Positions 9,350 through 18,483 of a stretch of 64,000 bases of DNA are shown here, piece after piece (positions within the stretch are counted from its first letter, which is position 1; the number at the start of each line of letters is the position of its first letter). The position numbers and the translations under genes were made by a program. This DNA comes from Sphingobacteriales bacterium (lineage in GTDB: Bacteria; Bacteroidota; Bacteroidia; Chitinophagales; CAIOSU01): positions 180,814 through 244,813 of the forward strand of contig JAIXUD010000009.1 of the NCBI GenBank assembly GCA_027483645.1, in the 5' to 3' direction. A model generated the notes under the pieces. That model made no database searches, was not told the DNA's origin, and saw only the letters and a list, made by a program, of their open reading frames with translations.

Positions 9350-9841
9350 TTAATCTTCTTCAGTTTCCTGTGTAGAATTACTTTGTGGTAAAACTATGTT
9401 GCTAGCATTGGCACGGATTTCTTCATGCATTATTTCGCCGCCACTGGTGCCGGTTTGCTGTGCAAAAAACAGCACCACCAAACTAAAAACCAACACCGAT
9501 GCAGAAACAAACCCTGCAAAAGACTTGTGTTTCCAATTAGCCCAGAAACCAACGGCTGCCATTACTCCTAAAATATACGAAAGCACCGCAAATGTTTCCG
9601 CCAATTCCTCATGGTTACTAATATAGGCATCATTAGTAGCACTCTCAACAATTTCTTCAGCGCCTTCGCCAGTTACAAAAGCCGGAATAGTGAGCAATGC
9701 CCCAAGCATAAATATGGCTAAGCCAATTCGCTTGGTAATATCAGACTTAAATAAAAAACCGATAATCAATACCAATAAAGCCACCATAGGGATGATGATT
9801 GGCAAATGGTTGGCTAATAAATGAAGATGCGCTCCGTTCAT
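9350..9841 (-). CDS. Four-helix integral membrane protein, DUF2231-like
   Basis: 163 residues with about four transmembrane segments (roughly 10-30, 38-58, 83-103 and 108-128) and an acidic C-terminal tail. The N-terminus MNGAHLHLLANHLPII and a His in the loop (SNHEELAE) place histidines where heme or metal ligands occur in DUF2231-like membrane proteins of respiratory loci. The adjacent cytochrome c supports a respiratory link. Exact function not recognised. Confidence 0.72.
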   Translation of the reverse strand: MNGAHLHLLANHLPIIIPMVALLVLIIGFLFKSDITKRIGLAIFMLGALLTIPAFVTGEGAEEIVESATNDAYISNHEELAETFAVLSYILGVMAAVGFWANWKHKSFAGFVSASVLVFSLVVLFFAQQTGTSGGEIMHEEIRANASNIVLPQSNSTQETEED

Positions 9842-9942
9842 TGCAATTAAATTTAGGTGAGACTATATTCTTTGACCCAAACGTAATACAATAAGCGAGG
9901 CTAATGAATGACTTCGCATATCATAAAGCATGACACATATCA

Positions 9943-9984
9943 GCTAAAAAAAAGAGGTTGCCTCAATGAATGAGACAACCTCTT
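9943..9984 (-). terminator. Intrinsic terminator of the RhlE-type helicase gene
   Basis: AAGAGGTTGCCTCA pairs with TGAGACAACCTCTT with one mismatch around ATGAA (9952-9984). On the minus strand it is followed by a T-run (the A-run just left of it on the plus strand). It lies 21 bp past the helicase stop. Confidence 0.9.
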
Positions 9985-10005
9985 ATGCTAGGTAGTAATA
10001 AAATC

Positions 10006-11325
10006 TTAATTGGTACGCTGCGGACGGCCACCTTGCTGTCCAGCAGCATTGGGGGTACCACCACCAGTGCCTTTGCCACGGCGTTTCTGCCAGAAGCTCT
10101 TGCGGTCTTTGTTGCGGGTTGATGATGGCGGCACCACTTTGTGCGTGGCCACTTCAAGCGCGGCCATGGCGGCTGCAGCTTTGCCATCAATCTTCACCAA
10201 AAACGGGTGCTCGTCCACAATCGGTATTTGCTTAGCAATAAGCTTGTTAATGTCTTTTAGGAAAGGCCTTTCCTCCGCATCGCAAAACGAAATTGCGATA
10301 CCGCTTGCGCCAGCGCGGCCAGTACGGCCAATACGGTGTACGTAGGTCTCGGGCACGTTCGGCAACTCAAAGTTAATAACGTGCGATAACTGGTCCACAT
10401 CTATACCACGGGCCGCGATGTCGGTAGCAACCAATACACGGGTTTTGCCGCTTTTAAAATTGGTAAGTGCGGCTTGACGGGCGTTCTGGCTCTTGTTGCC
10501 ATGTATGGCTTCGGAGCGGATGCCTACGGCGTTCAGGTCTTTCTCAACCTTGTTGGCGCCATGCTTGGTACGGGTAAACACCAGTGCCGAGGCAATGGTA
10601 GTGTCTTTCAGGATGTGGCGAAGCAAATCTTTCTTGCTGCCTTTCTCCACATAATAAACCGATTGTTGTATGATCTCCACCGTAGATGATACTGGGGTAA
10701 CCGCCACTTGCGCAGGGTTGTTCAATATGCTATCGGCTAGTTGTTGGATATCCTTAGGCATGGTTGCCGAGAAAAACAAGGTCTGCTTTTTGGCAGGTAG
10801 CTTTTTCAGCACCTTCTTTACGTCGTTAATAAAGCCCATGTCCAACATACGGTCGGCTTCATCCAACACGAAAATCTCGATATGGCTCAGGTCAATAAAA
10901 CGTTGGTCAATCAAGTCTAGCAAGCGGCCCGGGGTGGCAATCAACACATCCACGCCACGTTTCAGGGCTTGGGTTTGTGGGGTTTGGCCCACGCCGCCAA
11001 ATATCACGAAATTCTTTAAACCCGTGTGCCTGCCGTAAGCAGTAAAGCTATCGCCAATTTGTATGGCCAGCTCGCGGGTTGGGGTTAAAATAAGGGCACC
11101 AATGTGGTTGTTGGGCCTGTTGGGTTTGGTAGCATACAAGCGCTGCAAAATAGGGATTGCGAAAGCGGCCGTTTTACCGGTGCCGGTTTGTGCGCAACCC
11201 AATAAGTCTTTACCGGTAAGTGCAATGGGGATAGCCTGTTGTTGTATAGGCGTAGGTTGGGTGTATCCTTCTTCGGCCAAAGCCTTTTGAATAGGGACAA
11301 TCAGATTCAATTCTTGAAATGTCAT
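10006..11325 (-). CDS. rhlE: DEAD-box ATP-dependent RNA helicase, RhlE type
   Basis: RNA helicase of 439 residues. It carries the Q motif [14 protein letters not shown] near 16-29, [11 protein letters not shown] (motif I) near 45, [28 protein letters not shown] (motif II), SATMP (III), TDIAARGID (V) and [10 protein letters not shown] (VI). The [11 protein letters not shown] signature and the short basic, Gly-rich tail ([10 protein letters not shown]) fit the RhlE subgroup. RhlE helicases act in ribosome maturation and RNA decay. A matching -7 box (TACCTTTG) far upstream predicts a leader near 160 nt, long for this genome. Terminated by the hairpin at 9943-9984. Confidence 0.94.
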   Translation of the reverse strand: MTFQELNLIVPIQKALAEEGYTQPTPIQQQAIPIALTGKDLLGCAQTGTGKTAAFAIPILQRLYATKPNRPNNHIGALILTPTRELAIQIGDSFTAYGRHTGLKNFVIFGGVGQTPQTQALKRGVDVLIATPGRLLDLIDQRFIDLSHIEIFVLDEADRMLDMGFINDVKKVLKKLPAKKQTLFFSATMPKDIQQLADSILNNPAQVAVTPVSSTVEIIQQSVYYVEKGSKKDLLRHILKDTTIASALVFTRTKHGANKVEKDLNAVGIRSEAIHGNKSQNARQAALTNFKSGKTRVLVATDIAARGIDVDQLSHVINFELPNVPETYVHRIGRTGRAGASGIAISFCDAEERPFLKDINKLIAKQIPIVDEHPFLVKIDGKAAAAMAALEVATHKVVPPSSTRNKDRKSFWQKRRGKGTGGGTPNAAGQQGGRPQRTN

Positions 11326-11492
11326 AAATGATTGGGTAAGCCCACCGAGATTCCGTTATTGGATGCCTTGCATCCTGGTGCTGCTTATCTTAAAAATGAA
11401 ATGAAGTTATTATGAAAATACTAAGGTTTTCAATCGCTGGTTTATATATAACGGTTATAAGGATAGCAAACGCGATTGTGTAAATAATACCG
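11326..11492 (-). other. Probable long 5' leader of the RhlE-type helicase mRNA
   Basis: About 160 bp between the predicted promoter and the start codon hold no reading frame. The sequence is AT-rich, with a small hairpin GATGC-CTT-GCATC at 11359-11371. Long leaders are known on cold-shock helicase mRNAs such as csdA; whether this one is regulatory is inference. Confidence 0.4.
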
Positions 11493-11500
11493 CAAAGGTA
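11493..11500 (-). promoter_or_regulatory. -7 box of the RhlE-type helicase
   Basis: The minus strand reads TACCTTTG, a full match to TAnnTTTG. No closer match to the consensus was noticed between here and the ATG at 11325. The rest of the divergent spacer up to 11875 is AT-rich with no supported gene. Confidence 0.5.
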
Positions 11501-11875
11501 CGCCTATTATACGAATAAGTAAACTAAAAGGTTCATTGCAGGCATTTATGCAGCAAAACACAGATGCATCGCAAGTGAAAATTAGCCGTTCTAGTTTTTG
11601 GATATAATACAATACTTATTAATATCATATATACATAAACTTCACTTTTGCTGTGCCCTGCCACCGTATACTACTTTCCTATGACTTATACCGCTCGAAT
11701 TGACGGTTAATAAAGTATTGTACCTCGCTTCAACATTTGGGTAGCTTGAAAGCTTTCTGCTCCGTTTCCCCCAAATCATGAACCACACATAATCTGTAGG
11801 AAGGGAACAAAACACACACATCATTGTTTATAGAATACATGAAAATAGTTGACAGAATTTTATTTAAAATTGTTA

Positions 11876-13795
11876 ATGAAAATGAACATCGTTAAGTACC
11901 TTACCGTATTTATTGTATTCTTAATTTACAATAACTCTTTTGCCCAAATCCCAACTTGCTCCCCAACTGGTAATATTTTGCTTTTTTCAAATTATGATGG
12001 AGGAGAACTTAATATCAACATTGACCAGAATATCCCAAACTTAAAAATTGGTGTTTGCACCTATGAACCAGTTCGCATAACTATCAGCGGTCCTTTTGCC
12101 AGTAATGTTTCGCAAGTGTTGTATGCTGGATTCAATTCTATTCAAAATAACAACAACTGTAATATTGGAAATTTTCCTACATCCATTATTGGGGTGCCAT
12201 TACCCAATCAATCAATAATAACAGTGCCACCTGTAACATTAAACAATCCCAATGGCTACAATTTTGGGATTATTTGTGGCTATAGTTGTGATGCGAATAC
12301 AAATCAAGGAGGTTGTAATACCATTGACCAAATTGAAGACTATTTTACAACACAACTAGGTGGTTCCTTGCTTTCTTTGAATGCACAATATTGTTGTTGG
12401 TTGGGCTCAGACGTATATCGAGTTTCTCAATTAGTTGGAAGTTGTTGCAATAATAGTAATAGTACTACAACCTTAACATCTGCTATTGGCACTGATAATC
12501 AAAGTGTTTGTATCAACAATGCTATTGCAAGCATAACATATTCTTATAACAATTTCGCGCCCACAATATCAGGGCTTCCCAATGGCATAAACTTTACTAC
12601 TAATAACGGTATAGTAACAATCAATGGAACGCCAACTATTGCGGGTACATTCAATTATAATCTATCAATACCTGGTAATTGTGGTAGTGTACAAACTACA
12701 ACTGGAACTATCGTAGTAAGTAATTTCTCAGTAGGAACAATTGTGGCAAACGCTTGTAGCCCCTATACCGCTCCATGGGGAACTGTGTACACACAAAGCG
12801 GAACCTATACCGATACGCTAACCACCCTGAACGGCTGCGACAGCATCGTCAGCGTGAACCTTACTATTACCCCTGCAATCATTGCTCCACCCCTTACCAC
12901 AAGCGCTTGTAGCACCTATACTGCTCCGTGGGGAACTGTATACACACAAAGCGGATCTTATTCGGATACACTCACGAACGTGAATGGATGCGACAGTGTC
13001 TTCAGCGTGAATCTCACCATTACCGGTTTGCCCACGATAACAGCAACTTCGCAATCAGCATCCTGTGGATTGCCCGATGGGAACGCTACTGCCACTGCCG
13101 CAGGAGGTGCTGGCAATTACAGCTACAGTTGGTCAAATGGTGCCACGGGCAACTTTGTAACCGGAATTTCATCGGGCAACTACGTAGTTACTGCCACCGA
13201 CCAGAATGGCTGTGCCTCCTCAATTCAAGTAACCGTTTTAAACGATCCTCCATCTGATGTCTCAATCACTGCAAATGACTCATGCCTTGAAAATTACATC
13301 CCGTTTTCAATCTTAACAGCAGAAGCAATATCAAGCGTAACTTGGAATTTTGGCGACACAGCAAGTGGAGCAAATAATACCTCGTCTAGTTTATTGCCAA
13401 CACACTTGTTTTCGAGCACAGGAAGTTATAATGTAACCGCCAATATTATTGCCACCTGCGGCAGTTTTCAAATAAACTATCCCCTGCAAATAGTACAGTG
13501 TGACAGTATTATCAACGATTGTACATTATACCTTCCCAATGCATTTACGCCAAACGATGATGGCATAAATGATGAGTTCAATCCAATAACCATTTGCACA
13601 TTGGAACAGTATAAATTGTCGATTTTTGATAGGTGGGGCGAGCTAATTTTCAAAACATCAAACCAATCAGACAAATGGGATGGGAATTACAAAAATTCAG
13701 CATGTCCGGATGGTGCCTATGTTTATTTGATAGCATATAAATTCCCGACACTGCCGACAAAAAACGTTTACGGGACAATTACACTTTTAAGATGA
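11876..13795 (+). CDS. Secreted protein with T9SS type B (CHU_C) sorting domain
   Basis: Surface or secreted protein of about 639 residues. ATG 11876 gives a signal peptide (MKMNIVKYLTVFIVFL...SFAQ); the longer frame from 11849 starts with TTG. After a unique Cys-rich N-terminal half comes an Ig-like segment, then two copies of a roughly 50-residue repeat (TAPWGTVYTQSG...NGCDS...SVNLTIT) at about 12750-12880 and 12900-13026. These are followed by a SprB-like unit (SYSWSNGATG...DQNGC) and a PKD-like domain. The last 90 residues carry YLPNAFTPNDDGIND and IFDRWGELIF, the type B sorting signal read by the type IX secretion system. The N-terminal half is AT-rich and the repeat block more GC-rich, giving a mosaic look. 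A role in adhesion or gliding is plausible but unproven. Confidence 0.9.
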   Translation: MKMNIVKYLTVFIVFLIYNNSFAQIPTCSPTGNILLFSNYDGGELNINIDQNIPNLKIGVCTYEPVRITISGPFASNVSQVLYAGFNSIQNNNNCNIGNFPTSIIGVPLPNQSIITVPPVTLNNPNGYNFGIICGYSCDANTNQGGCNTIDQIEDYFTTQLGGSLLSLNAQYCCWLGSDVYRVSQLVGSCCNNSNSTTTLTSAIGTDNQSVCINNAIASITYSYNNFAPTISGLPNGINFTTNNGIVTINGTPTIAGTFNYNLSIPGNCGSVQTTTGTIVVSNFSVGTIVANACSPYTAPWGTVYTQSGTYTDTLTTLNGCDSIVSVNLTITPAIIAPPLTTSACSTYTAPWGTVYTQSGSYSDTLTNVNGCDSVFSVNLTITGLPTITATSQSASCGLPDGNATATAAGGAGNYSYSWSNGATGNFVTGISSGNYVVTATDQNGCASSIQVTVLNDPPSDVSITANDSCLENYIPFSILTAEAISSVTWNFGDTASGANNTSSSLLPTHLFSSTGSYNVTANIIATCGSFQINYPLQIVQCDSIINDCTLYLPNAFTPNDDGINDEFNPITICTLEQYKLSIFDRWGELIFKTSNQSDKWDGNYKNSACPDGAYVYLIAYKFPTLPTKNVYGTITLLR

Positions 13796-14022
13796 TGGCG
13801 TTCGAAATGGCCAGCTTCGCATAGCTGCGATACGTTATAAACAATATCACTGCTCCCTAAATTCATCTGCAATAACCTGGTATAGTTGGGTATAAATAAG
13901 CCCTGAGTTTTGGTGGCTTCTCGTTTTAAAATGACATGGCTAATCAATATCCTATCTTTTGGATAGTTGATTCATATCTTCGCCAACTCTTACAGCTCGT
14001 CAAAACATTTACATAATAATAC

Positions 14023-14030
14023 TATATTTG
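14023..14030 (+). promoter_or_regulatory. -7 box of the response regulator gene
   Basis: TATATTTG matches TAnnTTTG, 34 bp before ATG 14065. Upstream at 13942-13972 is a weak hairpin (AATCAA..CTATC / GATAGTTGATT) that could end the preceding gene's transcript. Confidence 0.5.
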
Positions 14031-14064
14031 CTATTATCCCTTAGTCTTTAACCTCACACTTACC

Positions 14065-14448
14065 ATGCCCTATAAGCACATACTGCTTATTGACGATGAT
14101 GAAGACGATCAGGAAATATTTCTGGCAGCAATGGAAGGCATCCATAGTTCCGTGTCGTGTTCCATTATGAGTAATGCCAAAGAGGCACTGCAAAAGTTGA
14201 TAGAAAAAAAGTTGGAACCAGATTTGATATTTCTTGACCTTAATATGCCCATCATGTCGGGCCAACAGTTTTTGTCGGAGATAAAGAAGCACCAGGGAAT
14301 TAAGGAAATCCCTATATTTATACTATCTACATCATCACATATCGCAACTATTGAGGCAACCAAGCTAATGGGGGCAAAGAATTTCATTACCAAACCTAAC
14401 AGCTTTGATGAATTGAAGGCGATATTAAAAAAGATAATTGAGGGTTGA
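14065..14448 (+). CDS. Single-domain response regulator (CheY-like)
   Basis: A 127-residue receiver domain with no output domain. The acidic pocket is DDDEDD (residues 10-15), the phospho-accepting Asp is Asp58 in FLDLNMP, and the switch residues Ser88/Thr89 and Lys110 (ITKP) are all present. It therefore should accept phosphate from a histidine kinase. The multi-PAS kinase starting 42 bp downstream in the same direction is the obvious partner. This resembles the Rcp1-type regulators paired with phytochrome-like kinases, which carry signals by protein contact and not by DNA binding. Confidence 0.93.
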   Translation: MPYKHILLIDDDEDDQEIFLAAMEGIHSSVSCSIMSNAKEALQKLIEKKLEPDLIFLDLNMPIMSGQQFLSEIKKHQGIKEIPIFILSTSSHIATIEATKLMGAKNFITKPNSFDELKAILKKIIEG

Positions 14449-14490
14449 CAGGAATATTTTTTGGGGATGAGGTTACTATAAATCTACATT

Positions 14491-16962
14491 ATGGATTTGA
14501 GGGAAGAACGAAAGGGGGTGGGTTACCTTTTGCTTAAGCAAGAGGGCGAAATGGCTACACTTGTAAAAAACTATGATTGGGCAAGCACTGCATTAGGAGA
14601 TACCGAACAATGGCCCACTAGCTTACGCACCGCCGTATCGCTGGTGCTATGCTCCAAATTCCCGATGTTATTGATGTGGGGAGACGACCTGATACAGTTC
14701 TATAATGATGCTTATAGAAGTAGCTTGGGTAATAATGGCAAGCACCCCCATGCGCTGGGGCAACGAGCCCAAGATCATTGGTCGGAAATGTGGGATGTTG
14801 TGTCGCCCCTTATTGAGCAGGTGCGAAACACGGGGAATGCCAGCTATAGCGAAGACCAACTTATCCCTATCAACCGAAATGGTAATATGGAAGATGCATA
14901 CTGGACTTTTAGCCATAGCCCTGTACTAAATGAGGCAGGCAAAGTGGAGGGGGTGCTGGTAGTAAGCAATGAAACTACGGAGAAAGTAAAAAGTAGAAAA
15001 CGAATTGAAGCATCGGATAAACGCTTCCAGAACCTAGTAAGAGATGCTACCGTAGGCATAATAGTGCTATTGGGGGAAGCCTGTTTAGTAGAGACAGCGA
15101 ATCAAGCCTATGGTGAGCTTATTAACAGTAAGCCAGAAGAGTTGATAGGTAGGCACTTATTTGACGTTATAACAGAAGCCGCAGAGCCCTTCAAATCGAT
15201 TATTGACTGGGTAAGGAATAGTGGCGAGTCGGTATATCTATACGATCAATACTACTATATAATAAAGAACGACGCTAAAAAAGAAGGCTTTTTAAACCTC
15301 ATCTATCAGCCATACAAAGAAGATGAAGGTAATATTGTAGGGGTAATGATATTGTGCCAAGATGTAACAGAACAAGTACTAGCCCGCCAAAAGATAGATT
15401 ATAGTGAGCAACGCTTGCAATCAATAATTCAAGCAGCGCCTGTAGCCATTGGCCTGTTTATAGGCAGGGATTTGATTGTTGAAATGCCCAACCAAGCCTT
15501 TATTGATATTGTTGGCAAGGGGCCTAATATATCTGGCATTCCGCTGCGCGAGGTAATGCCCGAACTGATAACCGAGAACCAGCCTTATCTGCAAATATTG
15601 GATGATGTATTCACTAGTGGGGTGGAGTATAAAACTTTCGGCTCGCAGGTAAGGATAGTCAGAAACGGGGTTCTTAACAACGATTATTACAACTTTACCT
15701 ATACGCCATTATTTAACCCAGAAGGCGAGGTTTATGCCATATTGGATATTGCAGTGGATGTTACCGAGCAAGTACATGCGCGTAAAAGGTTGGCGCAAAG
15801 CGAGGAAAACCTACGAAACACCATATTAAAAGCACCAACGGCAATGTGCATTCTTAAAGGACCGGACCAAATAATTGAAATTGCCAACCACCGGATGATA
15901 GAACTATGGGGCAAAGATGCCACCGTATTGAACAAACCATTGATAGAGGCATTACCAGAAATAGAAGGCCAAGGCTTTATGGAGTTGCTGCACGAGGTTT
16001 ACACTACTGGCCGCACCCATACGGATTATGGAGTACCTGTACAACTACCCAGAAATGGCAAGGTAATGGAAGTTTATTGCAATTATGTATACCAAGCTTA
16101 CCGCGAAACCGACGATATTATTACAGGTATTATTGTAGTAGCCAATGAAGTTACTGAGCAAGTACTGGCAAGGCAAAAAATAGAAGAAATAGTAGCCGAG
16201 CGAACGGAAGCACTGGCCGCGGCCAACACCGACCTGCACCGCTCGAATGCAGAGTTGGAACAGTTTGCTTACATTGCCTCGCACGATTTGCAGGAGCCTC
16301 TGCGAAAAGTGAGGACGTTTACTGAAATGCTGCAACAATCGCTGGGCCATATTGACGAGCGTTCGCAAGGCTATCTTAATAAAATCAACGTTTCTGCCGC
16401 CCGCATGACAGATCTTATTCGGGATGTATTGGCATACTCCCAGCTGTCCAAAGAGGACGAGAGCTACACAATGGTGGATTTGCAACAGGTGATACAAGAT
16501 GTTGCTGCCGATTTCGAGCTATTGATAGAACAGAAGACAGCTAAAATAACTTACGAAGCGCTGCCTACTATCGAAGCGATACCCTTACAGTTATCGCAAC
16601 TGTTCGGCAACCTTATATCAAATTCCTTAAAATTTACACATCTTGATAGATTGCCGGTGATAGAAATTACCGCCACTCTAGTAAATAGGCAAGATTTGAA
16701 ATACTCAGTATTGCCATTGGATGATAATGAGTATTACAAAATTGCAGTTCGCGATAATGGTATCGGTTTTAACGAAGCCTATGCCGACCGCATATTCAAC
16801 ATCTTCCAGCGGCTCCATGGAAAATCAAGTTTTACAGGTACTGGAATAGGGCTTTCTATCTGCAAAAAAATCGTTCAAAACCACCATGGCGAAATTTATG
16901 CCACTGGAGTTGAGGGCGAGGGCGCAACGTTTATTGTGATATTACCAGCCAAACAAATTTGA
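14491..16962 (+). CDS. Multi-PAS sensor histidine kinase
   Basis: 823-residue cytoplasmic sensor kinase without transmembrane segments or signal peptide. Four PAS-type domains are visible: about 30-165 (WASTALGDTEQWP...), 175-295 (FQNLVRDATVGI), 305-428 (LQSIIQAAPVAIG) and 437-560 (LRNTILKAPTAM). Each ends in the PAC-like tail (D/E)VTEQV. A short coiled coil (570-590) leads to HisKA, with the phospho-His about 598 in ASHDLQEPLRKV. The HATPase domain has the N box NLISNSLKFTH (~707), G1 DNGIGF (~755) and G2 GTGIGLSICKK (~783). No cofactor-binding Cys is evident in the PAS domains, so the stimulus is unknown. It is co-directional with the response regulator just upstream. Confidence 0.93.
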   Translation: MDLREERKGVGYLLLKQEGEMATLVKNYDWASTALGDTEQWPTSLRTAVSLVLCSKFPMLLMWGDDLIQFYNDAYRSSLGNNGKHPHALGQRAQDHWSEMWDVVSPLIEQVRNTGNASYSEDQLIPINRNGNMEDAYWTFSHSPVLNEAGKVEGVLVVSNETTEKVKSRKRIEASDKRFQNLVRDATVGIIVLLGEACLVETANQAYGELINSKPEELIGRHLFDVITEAAEPFKSIIDWVRNSGESVYLYDQYYYIIKNDAKKEGFLNLIYQPYKEDEGNIVGVMILCQDVTEQVLARQKIDYSEQRLQSIIQAAPVAIGLFIGRDLIVEMPNQAFIDIVGKGPNISGIPLREVMPELITENQPYLQILDDVFTSGVEYKTFGSQVRIVRNGVLNNDYYNFTYTPLFNPEGEVYAILDIAVDVTEQVHARKRLAQSEENLRNTILKAPTAMCILKGPDQIIEIANHRMIELWGKDATVLNKPLIEALPEIEGQGFMELLHEVYTTGRTHTDYGVPVQLPRNGKVMEVYCNYVYQAYRETDDIITGIIVVANEVTEQVLARQKIEEIVAERTEALAAANTDLHRSNAELEQFAYIASHDLQEPLRKVRTFTEMLQQSLGHIDERSQGYLNKINVSAARMTDLIRDVLAYSQLSKEDESYTMVDLQQVIQDVAADFELLIEQKTAKITYEALPTIEAIPLQLSQLFGNLISNSLKFTHLDRLPVIEITATLVNRQDLKYSVLPLDDNEYYKIAVRDNGIGFNEAYADRIFNIFQRLHGKSSFTGTGIGLSICKKIVQNHHGEIYATGVEGEGATFIVILPAKQI

Positions 16963-17012
16963 AAGTAGTCTTTTGCAGGAGTAACCATTGTGCACTAACA
17001 AGTACTATACTA

Positions 17013-17522
17013 CTAGGTACGAGGCAACAGCCATTTCCAAAGCAATCCATCTTCCGGATCTTCTATCTCGCCAACTTTCACAAATCCAATTTTTCGAAGC
17101 ACCTTCACCGATGGGTTTTCTTCTGCTAGCGTATGTGCTAGCACATTATTTATTGTTGGAAAGCCAAAGGCATGTTGCACCAAAGCTACCGCTAGCTCTG
17201 TTGCATAACCTTGATTACGTTGGTTTTCACTTATCTCATAGCCTATCTCCACAATTCCATGCTCATCTGGTAGACCTTTATAGCCGCAACTGCCTATCAG
17301 CGTGCGGCTATCCTTAATCACGGGCAACCAAGTCAACCAAGGTTGTTCATCGGGGTGTTTGCTAAGCCGTTCTAATGAATATTGAAATATTGGTGCCCCA
17401 TGCTCACTCCAATTTTCGGGCACGTTCACCTTTAAATATTCAGCTAAAGGCTGGTTGCCTTCTATTAATTTTTCAAGTATCGCCAAGTCGCCGTTTATCA
17501 GCAACAATCTTTTAGTTTCCAT
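17013..17522 (-). CDS. GNAT-family N-acetyltransferase (RimJ/RimL type)
   Basis: Acetyl-CoA-dependent N-acetyltransferase of 169 residues. It begins METKRLLLI, the usual opening of RimJ/RimL-like GNAT proteins. The acetyl-CoA loop lies in the ENQRNQGYATELAVAL segment near 110, and the C-terminal NPSVKVLRKIGFVKVGE hallmark follows. The start was set at 17522 because the longer frame runs back through the tRNA-Ser gene. Substrate unknown; the family acetylates ribosomal protein N-termini, amino acids or antibiotics. A terminator hairpin for the upstream tRNA lies 8 bp before its start, so it probably needs its own promoter or read-through. Confidence 0.9.
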   Translation of the reverse strand: METKRLLLINGDLAILEKLIEGNQPLAEYLKVNVPENWSEHGAPIFQYSLERLSKHPDEQPWLTWLPVIKDSRTLIGSCGYKGLPDEHGIVEIGYEISENQRNQGYATELAVALVQHAFGFPTINNVLAHTLAEENPSVKVLRKIGFVKVGEIEDPEDGLLWKWLLPRT

Positions 17523-17529
17523 AATATTT

Positions 17530-17564
17530 AAATAAAAAAGCGGGCTTCGTAATACGAAGCCCGC
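17530..17564 (-). terminator. Terminator of tRNA-Ser
   Basis: A perfect 11-bp stem GCGGGCTTCGT/ACGAAGCCCGC around AAT (17540-17564), followed on the minus strand by a T-rich run, just past the 3' end of the tRNA. Confidence 0.9.
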
Positions 17565-17570
17565 CTTAAG

Positions 17571-17655
17571 CGGAGAGAGAGGGATTCGAACCCCCGGGCC
17601 TTTAACAGCCAACGGTTTTCAAGACCGCCGCATTCGACCGCTCTGCCATCTCTCC
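17571..17655 (-). tRNA. tRNA-Ser (anticodon TGA)
   Basis: On the minus strand: acceptor GGAGAGA/TCTCTCC, discriminator G, anticodon loop CTTGAAA giving anticodon TGA, a long class II variable arm, and T arm with GGTTCGAATCC. The 3' CCA is not encoded. It reads UCN serine codons. Its transcript ends at the hairpin immediately downstream. Confidence 0.95.
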
Positions 17656-17813
17656 GAGGGCAAAAGTAACAATAGTTAGGATTATTTTAACACACCGACC
17701 AAAATTATTGTGGCCGAACTACCCTACCGTCAATTTAAAGGCTAATAATGAGCACTTTATCGGTTTTACTGCCACTATTTTTATGGCAAACAAACCTATT
17801 CCCCCATTCTGCC

Positions 17814-17821
17814 TAACTTTG
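17814..17821 (+). promoter_or_regulatory. -7 box of aroQ
   Basis: TAACTTTG, full match to TAnnTTTG, 20 bp before ATG 17842. Confidence 0.5.
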
Positions 17822-17841
17822 CGCTACCAATCACCCACCAC

Positions 17842-18264
17842 ATGAAACTACTCATCATCAACGGCCCCAACCTCAACCTACTGGGTAAGCGCGAACCCCA
17901 CATCTATGGAAACCTTGATTTCGATACTTACCTAGAGCAGTTGCAAGCTTTGTTTCCTGAAACGGTTATTGAGTACTTCCAGAGCAACCATGAGGGCGCT
18001 ATGATTGATAAGCTGCAGGAGGCAAATGGACAGTACACAGGCATCATACTTAATGCAGCCAGCCTCACTCACACATCAGTAGGCTTGGCCGATGCCCTTG
18101 CTGCCATTGATACGCCCGTACTGGAGGTGCACATCAGCAACCCGCAGGCACGCGAAGAGTTTAGGCACCATTCCTACATAAGCGCCAAGGCCAAGGGAAT
18201 TATTTCAGGTTTGGGTTTATTTGGATATGAAGCCGGTGTGCGATTCTTTTTGAAAGGAAAATAA
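17842..18264 (+). CDS. aroQ: 3-dehydroquinate dehydratase, type II
   Basis: Third step of the shikimate pathway: removes water from 3-dehydroquinate to give 3-dehydroshikimate on the way to aromatic amino acids. The 140-residue product has standard length for the dodecameric type II enzyme. Landmarks are IINGPNLNLLGKREPHIYG at the N-terminus (catalytic Tyr22 and the flexible lid Arg), FQSNHEGAMIDKL near 54, NAASLTHTSVGLADAL, and EVHISNPQAREEFRHHSY near 101-118. Cytoplasmic. No other shikimate genes are adjacent. Confidence 0.97.
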   Translation: MKLLIINGPNLNLLGKREPHIYGNLDFDTYLEQLQALFPETVIEYFQSNHEGAMIDKLQEANGQYTGIILNAASLTHTSVGLADALAAIDTPVLEVHISNPQAREEFRHHSYISAKAKGIISGLGLFGYEAGVRFFLKGK

Positions 18265-18413
18265 AAATTTTAAAGGTTGGCACACTTTTTCGATAGTAGT
18301 ATCGTCTTGTTATCACCAACCATTATCATGAAACACTTTTTTACCCCAAATGCTGTTGATAAACTTGGGATAAATATTCGTACCCATTCATACATCCATC
18401 CAGAAAATCAATC

Positions 18414-18421
18414 TAACTTTG
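18414..18421 (+). promoter_or_regulatory. -7 box supporting the downstream start of the next gene
   Basis: TAACTTTG, full match to TAnnTTTG, lies inside the longest reading frame but 62 bp upstream of ATG 18484. It favours that ATG as the true start. Confidence 0.45.
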
Positions 18422-18483
18422 CATTAGCTTACAGTGCTATATGGCAAGGTAAGGCTGCAAACAATATTATCCTCCAAGCCCTT

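Noticed and set aside
17523-17612. N-terminal extension of the GNAT acetyltransferase
   Set aside because: The 30 extra codons translate the 3' part of tRNA-Ser and its terminator; the family-typical METKRLLLI start lies just after.
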